A stretch of 21,824 nt of DNA from Hyphochytrium catenoides (Eukaryota; Sar; Hyphochytriomycetes; Hyphochytriales; Hyphochytriaceae), in assembly GCA_900088475.1 (NCBI GenBank), contig FLMG01001713.1, positions 8,492 through 30,315 on the forward strand, in the 5' to 3' direction. The position numbers and the translations under genes were made by a program. Shown one piece after another: positions 10,928-20,585 of this stretch; positions within the stretch are counted from its first letter, which is position 1; the number at the start of each line of letters is the position of its first letter. The notes under the pieces are model-generated. The model searched no databases. It was not told the origin of the DNA and saw only the letters and a list, made by a program, of their open reading frames with translations.

Positions 10928-12352
10928 ATGGTCCGCGCCAAGCCTCTTTTAGCGGCAGTGGCGACGTTATTGTTGCAGCTGTTGGATGCCGTGCAAGCGC
11001 AAAGTTCTGCGTGTTCGTCTCCCTGTGTCATTCAGGGAGGAGGAGGTACATGCGCAGGTTCCTGCCCAGAATATCCTTGCCGGGTTCCTGCTGCCACAGC
11101 GGGCTCTGCGGCGCCCTATGACTGTTATGTGACAAATCAAGGGCAGTGTGAGAATCTTTTCGGCTTTGGTCCAGTTCCAGGCGTTGTTGACTGCAGAAAC
11201 AGCGCCAGCACGCCTACCGTTGCTCCTAGTCCGTCCCCCACTCCTCCGCCACCCCCAACCCCTACCCCTTCTCCTCCTTCCTCTCCGCAGCCTTCGCCTT
11301 CCCCCGTCACAAATCCAAAGCCAGAGCCACTTCCCAGTCCATCGCCAAGCCCTAGCAAAGGTCCACTTCAACCTCCTCCGTCTCCGTCTGCTCCTTCTCC
11401 CTCAACTAGCGAAACCCCGATCGGGCCCTCACCTTCTCCATCTTCTTCCACCTCTCCGTCGCCTCCTTCCTCTTCAGACTCAAATCCTTCCACCAACCCC
11501 GGCTCAAAGGATGCAAGCGTGTTGACTCCAACATCGTCTGCCCCTGGGACAACTCCCGGAGTCACGACTAAAGCTCCAACCTCCGAAGCAGATCCAACTA
11601 CAGCGTCACCTACAGAAGAGGGTGACAGTGAATCATTTTTCAGTTCGACCATTGGCATTACAATGACGGCACTTATAGGAGCTCTAGCTCTCATCGCTAT
11701 TGTTCTTGCTTCTCTCTTCTTGATAAGGAGAAAGAAAAAAGGGGCAGCGAGTAAGAGAAGACAAGCCACTGATGCTGATAACGAGGGTGGCAGAGGAGGA
11801 GCGGGAGGACGTCAAGCTCCACCAATCGTTGTTCTGCCTACGCATCCGGATGCAAACAACGGCAAAACGAACAGCGAGCTTGAGAGCTATCAGGGCTCCA
11901 GCATGGACACTGCAGGAGGCATCCACATGTCGACCACCCCAGTCACCGCGTATGCCGTCTATGCAGAGGCTTCAAGAGCTTCCGTTCTAGATCCAGCAGC
12001 GGCTTCAACTAGTGGCAGGCCTGCCGCTGTCACATTAGAACAGAAGATCAGAGAGCTTCAGCGGGAGAGGACAAGGGCGGAGTCCGTTACAGCTCCCGTT
12101 CCTGTTCGGGCACCTTCGTTGACAGAGGACACCGCTTCAGTGGGTCTGACCGATCGGCCTCCAAGCTTCAGCACATTTGACGGTACCGTTGATTTGGACG
12201 AGGTGATAGCCAAACAAGAGAACTATGCACCTACGCCAGAAGATAATTCAATGGGAAGCATGACCACGCATCAAGTATCAGATCTTTCTGGATCGGAAGT
12301 GCGCCATGGGGTTTCAGAAGGGCGATCAGAGCCGTCAGTAATCAACGTGTAG
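10928..12352 (+). CDS. Predicted type I membrane protein: Cys-rich ectodomain, Pro/Ser/Thr stalk, single TM
   Basis: Single open frame of 474 codons plus TAG. Residues 1-24 form a signal peptide ending before QSSACS. Residues 25-90 hold eight cysteines (29, 33, 42, 46, 51, 66, 74, 89), consistent with a small disulfide-rich domain. Residues about 93-235 are a Pro/Ser/Thr-rich stalk with PSPSP and TPTPS runs, likely O-glycosylated. A TM helix spans about 241-266, followed by RRKKK, which predicts the tail is cytoplasmic. The approximately 205-residue tail is polar and acidic near its end, with a short charged helix (TLEQKIRELQRERTRAE). The layout resembles fungal Wsc/Mid2 wall sensors and other stalked surface receptors, but I recognise no named family in the Cys domain. 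An adhesion or sensing role is inferred from architecture only. The gene is convergent with the proteasome gene. Confidence 0.85.
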   Translation: MVRAKPLLAAVATLLLQLLDAVQAQSSACSSPCVIQGGGGTCAGSCPEYPCRVPAATAGSAAPYDCYVTNQGQCENLFGFGPVPGVVDCRNSASTPTVAPSPSPTPPPPPTPTPSPPSSPQPSPSPVTNPKPEPLPSPSPSPSKGPLQPPPSPSAPSPSTSETPIGPSPSPSSSTSPSPPSSSDSNPSTNPGSKDASVLTPTSSAPGTTPGVTTKAPTSEADPTTASPTEEGDSESFFSSTIGITMTALIGALALIAIVLASLFLIRRKKKGAASKRRQATDADNEGGRGGAGGRQAPPIVVLPTHPDANNGKTNSELESYQGSSMDTAGGIHMSTTPVTAYAVYAEASRASVLDPAAASTSGRPAAVTLEQKIRELQRERTRAESVTAPVPVRAPSLTEDTASVGLTDRPPSFSTFDGTVDLDEVIAKQENYAPTPEDNSMGSMTTHQVSDLSGSEVRHGVSEGRSEPSVINV

Positions 12353-12719
12353 CGAGTGAGAACCCATGAAGAAAGACAGCCATTCGTCTAGAGACACAGA
12401 GAGGGAGCCTGAAGAGCCTCCTCGTTCGGTGACCTATTTAATCGCCTATTAACTTATTTTCCTGCACCCACCCTTTGAGACCACTGGTATCTACATGCAC
12501 TCGTAAGGGCTTGAGAGGTACTACAGAGACGTCAGGAAAGACCCTAGCCCACTGTCATATATTAGTGGGCGAAGAGAATAGAGTTCTTAGCGGATAATGG
12601 GTAACGCTTTGTGAGAAGGTCACAATCATTGTTTATTCGCTAAAAAGCAACCTGCGTTACTAAAGAGATTATAAGTGATGGGGCGATGATGGGACGCTGG
12701 GTCAGATGAGGTGGAAAGC
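12353..12719. other. Intergenic stretch between convergent genes
   Basis: About 370 nt holding the 3' UTRs of the surface-protein gene and the proteasome gene. Apart from the AATAAA at 12632-12637 (minus strand), nothing distinctive is seen. The + strand gene has no canonical AATAAA here. Confidence 0.6.
12632..12637 (-). promoter_or_regulatory. Candidate polyadenylation signal for the proteasome gene
   Basis: Reads AATAAA on the - strand, about 83 nt past the proteasome stop. Position and orientation are typical; function is inferred. Confidence 0.45.
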
Positions 12720-13870
12720 TTAGAGGTTGAAGGGCAGCTTATCTCCAGCCACGAATTGTCGGGTCACTTGGTCCTTCTCAATGGTGACAAGACGGATGAC
12801 GCCACCTGAGGAACCGTCCCGGGCCATAGCATGGGAGAGGGACCGCTTTACGAACTCCTGACATTCCTCTTTGGTCATGTTGGGCCTGTTCAGAGGGCAG
12901 CGAGAAATACTGATTAGCGCCTAGTGCTGGAAATTTGTACACAGGAACATGTGCCCCAACAAAGCGGCGCTCAAGGCGTCACACGAGAGAGACAGAGAGA
13001 GGATGAGGAGTTCAAACTAACCTGTAGGCTGAGTCCACATAGCCATAGATATACGTGGACCCTGAGCCTCCAATAGCGAAATTCTGCTCGACCATCGCTC
13101 CTCCCAGAGGGATCGAATACACTTGTCCTCCTCGTACTGGATCCCAGCCAGCCACAATGATGCCAGCCATAAGCCTAAGTGGATGGAATAGATTACGCAG
13201 CAGAGGCAAACATGAGAGAAGAGCAGTTACAATGATGCGGAACCCAGACCGGTGGTGGAAGAAAATGGCCAGCCCTTTAGAAGGAAGGACATAGTTCGTA
13301 GTTACCTGTCTTTGTATTGATAGCAGATGTTCCGGAAGAGATTGGATGCCGTCTTCACCGTCGGCAGCGTCCCTTTCTCGGTTGAGTGGGCAGAAAGATA
13401 GTATCGAACAATGTCCGAAACGGCCTAGAGGGCAAAGCAATTGGATGAGCCTTTAGTGACAAGCTCTGTATCGGTATGGGAAAGACAAAAGGAGGAACTT
13501 AGCCCTGAAGAAAGCGTAAGGAGACGACACCGTTCTCAAGAGCACTATAAGACATTCCGTATCGAAGTTCATACCTGAGTATCAGCAGCAGAGCCAGATC
13601 TACAGCAGTATATTCTGTCGTGCACGTAGGTAAGTTTATCACTGACACGGTTGGCTATGTAGGTGCCGGTACTTGTTCTTGAATCTGCCCCAAGCACCAC
13701 GCCGCCGTTAAACTTCACCTAAGATGATCGTGTGCGACAGTTAAGCAACAGCTGCAATGCAGACATCAATAGACTGAGCATACCGCCATAATAGATGTCC
13801 CGGCATCTATTTCATTAGGCTTGAGTCCAGAGTAGAGAGGATCATTATCGGCATTCTCTCTTTGAATCAT
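12720..13870 (-). CDS. PSMB6: 20S proteasome subunit beta-1 (PSMB6/PRE3 type), 5 exons
   Basis: Catalytic subunit of the 20S core that supplies the caspase-like (post-acidic) activity. Exons on the minus strand: 13784-13870, 13575-13718, 13306-13424, 13022-13174, 12720-12885. All introns are GT-AG (65-150 nt) and phases agree, giving 222 residues. A 24-residue propeptide ends in Gly before Thr25, the mature catalytic Thr1. In mature numbering Asp17 (GADSR), Lys33 (RVSDK) and Arg45 ([11 protein letters not shown]) are all present; Arg45 is the S1-pocket residue of beta-1. Other hallmarks are [23 protein letters not shown] and [11 protein letters not shown]. Length fits the family. The start ATG at 13870 is the one that gives the short propeptide. 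No defects were seen, so this should be a functional single-copy housekeeping gene. Confidence 0.97.
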
Positions 13871-14045
13871 CCTTTTTTCTTCTAGCGTAGATGCGTATGC
13901 GTTAATATAACCTTAGTCAATCTCTCAAACCTATGCCGACCTTCTTTCCCAAGACGACACTTGCTAAATACCAAGAGGGCAGTCACCAAAGCGGACTTGG
14001 GTGAGGATAGCACTGCTTATCGGAGACAATGCTTACAACTGTATC

Positions 14046-14111
14046 CAGAGATCTCTGTGGAGTTCATCTGAAGCTTTTGCTGGCATTTCCCAAGCTCAAT
14101 CAGAGATCTCT
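14046..14111. promoter_or_regulatory. Paired AGAGATCTCT palindromes upstream of the proteasome gene
   Basis: The 12-bp palindrome CAGAGATCTCTG (14046-14057) and a second AGAGATCTCT (14102-14111) lie about 177 and 232 nt upstream of the proteasome start codon. Two copies of a 10-bp palindrome 55 nt apart suggest a dimeric factor site; function is unproven. Confidence 0.25.
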
Positions 14112-14305
14112 TGGGACTTGGATCCTTCCATAACGGGCTATTACATATGAGTTATTCTCAATAATATGTATCGTCGCATCGTCGCCTCATATCGGTAAGA
14201 AGTTTATTGCTTAGCAATCTATAAATCTTTCATTCGTCCCTCTAACCTAATAGCGCGTCTTCACCTGTAGAAGTTTAAGGACTTCCCTTTCAAAAGTGAG
14301 AAAGA

Positions 14306-14323
14306 AATGAAATCTATTTCATT
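14306..14323. repeat. 8-bp inverted repeat with 2-nt spacer
   Basis: AATGAAAT CT ATTTCATT is a perfect inverted repeat. It may be fortuitous in A/T-rich sequence. Confidence 0.35.
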
Positions 14324-14486
14324 CCTAATAATCTTGGGAACCAACCCGACTTCTGGATTGTATACAGCACAGTACTGTACACTAAACATCACGTACACGG
14401 TCGCACGAACCAAGCCGTCCTCTCATCCAAAACGATGTCTCCATTGCAGCGCCAGACGCAGCAGCGCATCGCCAACAGTCATCGGT

Positions 14487-14532
14487 CATCGGGTTTGTTG
14501 CCCAGAAGAACCCGATGCCATCGCGATCGCGA
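14487..14532. repeat. Hairpin-forming repeat followed by a 12-bp palindrome
   Basis: CATCGGGTT (14487-14495) and AACCCGATG (14509-14517) are perfect 9-bp complements around a 13-nt loop. The palindrome TCGCGATCGCGA (14521-14532) and a T-run follow directly. No function can be assigned. Confidence 0.45.
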
Positions 14533-15501
14533 CTATTTTTTGCCTGATGATGGAAAGAGTTCAGTAGGTTTGTGCTGCTCATTGGCCGGTGCACAGCGGT
14601 ACAGGGTAGACATGAAGCTCATACTGTCACCGAGGAGTCCATGTGGACTAGCTGGGAGGTATGGCGAAGCGATGGCTAGCGGAAACGGCAGCAGCTCGAC
14701 GGCACGCCCTGTGTAGTCATATGCTCGTGCAGAAAGCAATAGCTGCTTGGTAAAGGTGCAGCGACTGTCTTCTCATGGAAAGAAAGTGACGGGAATCGCG
14801 TTAGTGTGTACTGGTAGGCACACGAACCTCAGTGACCTCCTAGGATGGGCTTCCCAAGCGAAGTAGGTCTCACTATATGGGAACAACTTTATTTTGGGCA
14901 ATCAACGATGGACTCTCCTCTCAGATGAAACCTATACTGCATGTCGACAGTAAGATGTCCGATATCACGATGTAAGTCCTTAGCTTTGCATTCAGAAAGT
15001 TTGATCATCCATGTCATTAGCTCCAAGCCGGGTGACATTCACCAGAGGGTTCAGCTGTTAGCCGACCATTGCTCGTGCTGTCGTCTCCAGTGACAATTTA
15101 GTAAAGATTGATGACATATAATGAATGTTGAGCCTAGATGCTGAAGAACAGTTACGATGCTCAAGCGGCCCCCTGAGATATGATCAGTTCTGACAAGCAT
15201 CAGCACACAGGCACAAGCTCTTCGACCATTCCCTAGTCACCCTACGCCATGAGGCATAGCAGTGCTAGCCCAAACAACCCCGCCAGGTTGACGACAGAAG
15301 AAGATGCTTACTAAACGACCTTATTATATTTTTGTTAGTAGAACGGTATGAACAACGGCATTCATTGCAGGAACTTCTGCAAGGTACCCTGTACCCTGCC
15401 AAGCATCTGTGGCCATTATCCTTGTCATATATCACCGGTTGCGCAATATCTGTACATTGCTTAATGGCCGCGCCATGGAGTCCTTTGGAGCTATTTTATG
15501 C

Positions 15502-16962
15502 TCAACAGACCATAATGAACTTCCTAGGGTCAAAGCCTGCCTTTCTGGCAGCCTTGCACAGGTTTAGAATACCCTTCCCAGTTCCCCGCGTGTGAGAGAT
15601 TCCTGGTATCTGAAACATGAGGGGATCCGTGCTACTCAGCAATGCGTCCCGTACTTGAACATTGCTCCAGTTAGGGTTATAACTCCAAACTGTAGCTGCA
15701 GCCGCAGACACATGAGCTGCGGCAGAGGAGGTGCTTGAGAGGGTCGCGAAGGCCTTTTGAAGGAAGAAGCTGTAGATCCCGCTACCTGGGGCCGTGATAT
15801 CAACCTCGTCATTTCTATGCGAAAAGGATGACAGCTTTCTGGTCCAGTCCACAGAACCGACGGAAAGAACAGTAGAATAAGCAGCAGGGTACCAGTAAGG
15901 AATTGCTTGGTCTGCACTACCAGCGGGAGCGACCGTGAGGACACCGTGCACATTGAAGAGCCGGGTGAAGTAAAATCTTTCTGCCTCCGACGCATTATAG
16001 CCGCCCACGTTGGCGTTGATTACCAGTCTTCTACCCTTGACCTGGTTTGCGACAGCCCTGCACCTCTCCGCAGCTCCGATAAGGTCGGACGAGAACGTCC
16101 ATCTGCAGCTTGAGCTGCTGTAGACTTGAACATGGAACATGTTGATCCCTGGAGCGACCCCGATACCTCGATAGCCTCCGATAACGCCAGTCGTATGCGT
16201 GCCGTATCCGCACTGGTCCAAACCTAGTCCGATATCTCCACCAATGTTCTTCTGAATCTCTTGGATGCCCGGATGTTCTAGGTCCACTCCCGAGTCAATG
16301 ACACAGACTAAAACTTTGGCCCGATTGCCTGAGTTAACAGGCACTACGTGGGCCTTGATAGCGGCAACATTCCATTGAGCAACCTGGAGAGATCGATGAC
16401 TCTGATTTAAGAGGCTCTCCGGCGCAGAGGACGGACCCTGTAGATTGGGGTTTACTGTTGAAGCGCTCAGGGCCCTAGTAGGATTTCCAGATTGGTAGCT
16501 GACGTGCTCGCGTACTGAGTCATGCACCACCTTACCAAACTGGCTGAGGCTCTTTATAATAGCTGGGGCCTTCGAGTTTTTTATGTTAAAAGCCTTGATG
16601 TTGGCCGCGTCCAAGCTCGCGACTTCGGTAATATCTCCTTTAAGACTGTTCAGAAGCTTCTGCAATTGAGCACCCTTCGACGCAGTGAGGCCATCGAGGA
16701 AGAGCAAGTAGCGCTGTGCTCTTGCCTGGGCTTCTTGACAGGTGATTCTCTGAGAGGTCCTTGCCATATTGAAGAAGCCCTCTTCAAAGTCTGCTACGAG
16801 TCGTTGAACATTGTTTCTGGCAGGAGGCGGCTTAGTGGAGGTTGTGGCTGGGGCATAGGGGCTTTCGGGAGAGCTGTTTGCAGTTACCAAGCTTATTAGC
16901 ATGGATGGCAATGTGCATACAGAAAGTGCGGAAAGGACCAAGAAGGACAGATTCGTCTTCAT
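15502..16962 (-). CDS. Secreted subtilisin-like serine protease (S8), intact triad
   Basis: Single-exon gene, 486 residues from the ATG at 16962. That start is preferred over the longer open frame because it opens a signal peptide (MKTNLSFLVLSALSVC...) and has A at -3. Residues about 30-195 are a Thr/Pro-rich linker and helical prodomain-like region; no standard I9 motif is evident. The S8 domain starts near WNVAAIKA (197-204). Triad: Asp223 (VIDSG), His256 (GYGTHTTG) and Ser412 in STSSAAAHV, a divergent form of the usual GTSMAAPHV. The oxyanion Asn position is Ser349 (APAGSAD), which would lower activity. Paired cysteines (Cys251, Cys286, Cys301, Cys469) suggest a disulfide-bonded extracellular enzyme. 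A paralogue lies 3.6 kb away on the same strand. Catalytic competence is uncertain. Confidence 0.9.
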   Translation of the reverse strand: MKTNLSFLVLSALSVCTLPSMLISLVTANSSPESPYAPATTSTKPPPARNNVQRLVADFEEGFFNMARTSQRITCQEAQARAQRYLLFLDGLTASKGAQLQKLLNSLKGDITEVASLDAANIKAFNIKNSKAPAIIKSLSQFGKVVHDSVREHVSYQSGNPTRALSASTVNPNLQGPSSAPESLLNQSHRSLQVAQWNVAAIKAHVVPVNSGNRAKVLVCVIDSGVDLEHPGIQEIQKNIGGDIGLGLDQCGYGTHTTGVIGGYRGIGVAPGINMFHVQVYSSSSCRWTFSSDLIGAAERCRAVANQVKGRRLVINANVGGYNASEAERFYFTRLFNVHGVLTVAPAGSADQAIPYWYPAAYSTVLSVGSVDWTRKLSSFSHRNDEVDITAPGSGIYSFFLQKAFATLSSTSSAAAHVSAAAATVWSYNPNWSNVQVRDALLSSTDPLMFQIPGISHTRGTGKGILNLCKAARKAGFDPRKFIMVC

Positions 16963-16988
16963 CTTGGATGGCACTGGCACCGCGACTT

Positions 16989-17046
16989 TGGCGCGGGACA
17001 GGAGTAAGCGGTAAGGGTGGCGCGGGACAGGAGCAAGCGGCAAGGG
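16989..17046. repeat. 29-bp tandem duplication in the subtilisin 5' leader
   Basis: Two adjacent 29-nt units (16989-17017 and 17018-17046) differ by only two T/C changes. They lie 27-84 nt upstream of the chosen start codon of the 15502-16962 gene, in its probable 5' UTR or core promoter. Confidence 0.8.
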
Positions 17047-18189
17047 AAACAAGGGCACGAAGCTGCTGGCGAAAGGAGAGGAATTTGTTGAGTCAGGATG
17101 TGTAGCCTACTTCTCTCTCACAGGCTGTTGCGCATGTGAGGGTTTCAATGGCATATTTCCTTCTAAAGGTGCCTCTAGAGGTCCCCGGAGATGGATGTCT
17201 TTCACCAAAGTAGTCACACTTTGTAGGTTGCTTCAGGAGGCTACTAGGTCATTGAAGGAATAGAGTGGTTTAAGAACTCTAACTTTGCTGGGTGCCTGCA
17301 GGTAATAGGCTGCGTGACTCCCAGCAGTGAGCCATCAGGCACGATAGGTCAGACATCAAACAGCTTTAACATTCATTAAGTGAGAGATCCGTCAAAAATG
17401 GGTCGGGAAACAAATTGACGGTGCCTGACCAGCAGCCGCACCTTCTCTGCACTCTGGGTGGAGACAATAGGTTCCATACCCTGCACCGGAAACCCCTGAT
17501 GAGAGCCTAGTTAAGACCCACGTACCCGAAGGGTAGGATCTCCCTGTTCTTAGCGATCCATCGTCAGTTTACGAGCCGAACCTGTCTTGGCAGCCACTGT
17601 AGTGCTGGAAGGTGCCATAGGATACGTTTGCTCAGTTACTTCTTCGCACGACGTTTGGAGGCTGTTCTTTGACAGTAGATCGCAGAGATCTTTCTTAGTC
17701 GCCCCATATTGGGTCACATATACCTCTACGCTGCTGCCATGGTCTTTATAGAATAAGACCACAGGGTAGTAGAACTACCTAGGAGCAAGACCATAGAGCC
17801 CTGGATCAGTAGTATGACTCAGCAACAAAGAGAAGAGAGGCTGATCCGCCCACACTTCTGGTCCGCCCTCTTGACGGTTTATTTCACAGGAGCTGGAACT
17901 TCCAAGCGCCGACTCTGGACTTCGAGTGATCCATTTCTCTCCTTTTGATAGGGACCCTAATCTTCAATCCTTGAAGGAGAGTTGCCCTACTCTATATTCG
18001 ACTGTTCAAGCGTAACCAGCAGCTTGGCTAGCATTACCTCTGTAAGATGATGGCGATGATGGAAGGGTCAGGACTCCGGATCCACCGTCACTTTGTTCTG
18101 TTCCTAGGGGGCCCTGGTACAGGTTTGCAGAGCTTGCTGACATGTCTAAGTGCAGTTGAATTTTGGGGTGTCCGAGTAGGAAGTTGAGG

Positions 18190-18348
18190 ATGAATGAAGT
18201 CCTTCGCACGATCGTTGTTATACTAGTCCTAGCAAATTTTTCAGGGGCTCAGGGGCAATCAGTCCTCAGAGGCATTATTCCTCATCAAAATCAGCGATTC
18301 TCAGACTTTCGGCAGGGAAAACTGCGTATGTTAATCCGGATAATCTAA
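18190..18348 (+). CDS. Small ORF with signal-peptide-like N-terminus (possible first exon)
   Basis: 52-codon frame starting at an ATG with A at -3. Residues 1-23 (MNEVLRTIVVILVLANFSGA...) look like a classic signal peptide with an Ala-rich cleavage region, followed by a short basic polar segment. A consensus 5' splice site GTATGT begins at 18326, so bases 18190-18325 could be the first coding exon of a secreted protein. No downstream exon was identified and the tail matches no family I know. It may equally be chance. Confidence 0.25.
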   Translation: MNEVLRTIVVILVLANFSGAQGQSVLRGIIPHQNQRFSDFRQGKLRMLIRII

Positions 18349-20432
18349 CTCCACTTGGGAAAACAAAGGAGTAGCGCAGCGAAAACATGGTGTGCCGCAG
18401 CGTAGAGCAAGTGGAAGGTAGGAGGAGGTCGCTGGGTCCACTATTCTTCATTGCGTCGTAATCCTTCTCGGTCCTTCTGGCCCCATCCTGATGAAGAAGG
18501 CCTCTTATTGTTTCTCAGTATGGGAGCGGGGCAATGAATGACGAAGACCTTCTTGTACACTTCAAGCTGCTTAGCGAGCGAGCTAATAAACCGTTCGTCA
18601 TCGTAGCACTTGGATAGTACTACATCGACAGGACACTCGGACTACGCCCATAACATGCTCCCAATAACTTCGTCTTGTTTCTCTTAGCCTCGCCCATATT
18701 GACTAGAGCTAGCATGGCTGCCCGACGAGGGCATCAGACCAGACCACGTAATGCCGGTTATACAGCCAGTTTGTAGCAGTAGTCCCATTACCTGTCTCTA
18801 TCTGTGAGTTTTTGAATGGCCACGCTTTCTGTTAGTCCCAAGTGTCCATTGATCCCGACCTGGATCAGGATTATAGGACTACACTCTACTTCATGTCCTG
18901 GAACCAGTGCCTGCAGCAGCAGCAGCTGGAAGTTTGGACGCAGCTAGGAAGTTCCTCTCATAGACATTGACCCCCAGCGTCGAACATACGTCCATTCTCC
19001 TAGTGGCTTGCCTTTGAATCCAGCGTCAAACACTATGTATCGAATATCCAAGACTTTCTTGTTGCAGGCAGCCTGATAGGAGAAAACATCGTCCGCCAAG
19101 AAGCTCCGAAGCATTATCACAATCTATCCTGTCACGTCGTCATCTAGGCATGTTCCTCCTGGTCGGCCGTTTCTGGAATGACCTCAGCGCTCTATCACCA
19201 TGGTGGGGAAGACTCACCCGGACACGTCTGCTATCATTGATGCACATCGTGGCCATTGATTGACCGGAAGAGTCAGTCCAAAGTTAGGAAGAGAACGCTG
19301 TGCTTGTGAACTGACTAATACACCCCCTGAAGGATACGGACACACTGCTACTCAAGCGCCACACTCTTCGGCACTCTTCTGCATGTTGTTGGAGCTGGGA
19401 GAGCAGGGCGGTATCGGTGTTGAGCACGACAATACCTGTGCTATGCTCTTTGAGGTTCTACTGACTCGACTTAGCTAGTAAGTGATCGGCTGCCTGCTGA
19501 AAGGACTGGTAAGTGATGGGCGGGCCATATTTCCTGCCGCTATTGTCGCTTGTTATTAGTCTCCCTATGATAAGAATCACCGGGCAGACCACCACCTGGG
19601 GGTGGCACTAAGGCAGTATCTAGCCTAAATTCCCCCATTGCGACAACTATACTAGTAGAAAAGAGACACCACTTTTTCAATCTCTCTCGTCTGTTGCTCG
19701 TAGGGTACCGCTCATTAATCATCATGACAATGCGAGATCATCTGTCTCGCAAAAGACGAAGACCAAGATGAACATAGATAGGTTCTGGGTCATGGTCTGT
19801 CCTCGCCGGGTGTCTTCATTATCAAAAGCACAGCTACTCGAAATAAAAGGGCGTAGCAGAAGGACTGTTTCCTTGTCATCATTGGACCAACTTTCGGATA
19901 GTCTCACCTTCTTCCCTACTAGCTACGCCTGCTTTAGGGGCTTGCTCGTAAATGATCACCTAGGTAAGTATCGCCATCAAGAGAAGCAATTGCCGCCTTG
20001 CCGTGCGCCGCATTGCGGCTGATTCTAACTCCTCCACGCCTTCAAATGTCGAGTTGAATAATGTCGCTCGATAGCGAAAGATGATTTCCTTATCGCGAGA
20101 AGTGACGCGAAAGCCAACAAGAGGTGTACATACTGGGGCAAGCCTGCTGCCGCCTAGCTCATCTCCGGAACAAGTCGTGTGCCCGACTGGGATCTTGAGC
20201 TTCAGTACATACCTGCCATGTCGCGACCCGAGTGAAACAGCAAGGTAAGTATTATGGAGGAATTATCCATCGTCAGCAACATAGATGACGTCCGTTCCGC
20301 CTTGATTGAATATAAGGAAGGGAAGACTGCAGTGACGATTCTTACGCCCGTCTTCCCATGACAATAACTGACGTTCTTTATGAAGCTTTGTACTTTAGAA
20401 ATAAAAGCGACTTGTTAACTCCTAGTCTACCC

Positions 20433-20440
20433 TATAAATA
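20433..20440 (+). promoter_or_regulatory. TATA-box-like element
   Basis: TATAAATA on the + strand, 28 nt before a 30-codon ATG frame (20468-20560). The spacing would put a transcription start just before the ATG. No other support. Confidence 0.2.
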
Positions 20441-20585
20441 GAGCAGCTCCCAGCGATCCCAGATCCTATGTCAAGGCTATCACTTGCTGAAGAGGAAGCC
20501 GCTATACCAGAAGAGAGATCGGCAGCACAAAGGACGCCAAGGCTACGCTGCAAATCTTAAAAAACTACTGGGTGCACACTGCCAT

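Larger units (their letters stand above)
13871..15501. other. About 1.6 kb intergenic region with inverted repeats
   Basis: Contains the promoter side of the proteasome gene and the 3' side of the subtilisin gene. Short open frames on both strands around 14300-14740 have no recognisable domain. Several short palindromes and hairpin-forming repeats are listed separately. Confidence 0.5.
16963..20585. other. 3.6 kb region between subtilase paralogues, no firm gene
   Basis: Only short open frames occur and none has a recognised domain. On the minus strand 17550-17762 (about 70 codons) and 18006-18209 (67 codons) have mixed composition and could be exons or relics; I could not splice them together in frame. 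A + strand signal-peptide-like frame at 18190 is listed separately. No remnant of a third subtilase was recognised. Confidence 0.45.

Noticed and set aside
11137-11769. Several minus-strand Gly/Glu-rich frames opposite the surface-protein gene
   Set aside because: They are shadows of the Pro/Ser/Thr-rich stalk on the other strand.
14307-14739. Overlapping frames on both strands around 14300-14740
   Set aside because: Three competing frames of 70-93 codons with no recognisable domain and no splice model; more likely non-coding.
16963-17058. 32-codon N-terminal extension of the subtilisin gene
   Set aside because: It begins at GTG rather than ATG, is built on the 29-bp duplication, and would bury the signal peptide.
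17550-18209. Two-exon minus-strand gene joining 18006-18209 to 17550-17762
   Set aside because: A donor GTAATG and a TAG acceptor exist, but the phases do not match at either nearby acceptor and neither piece has a known domain.
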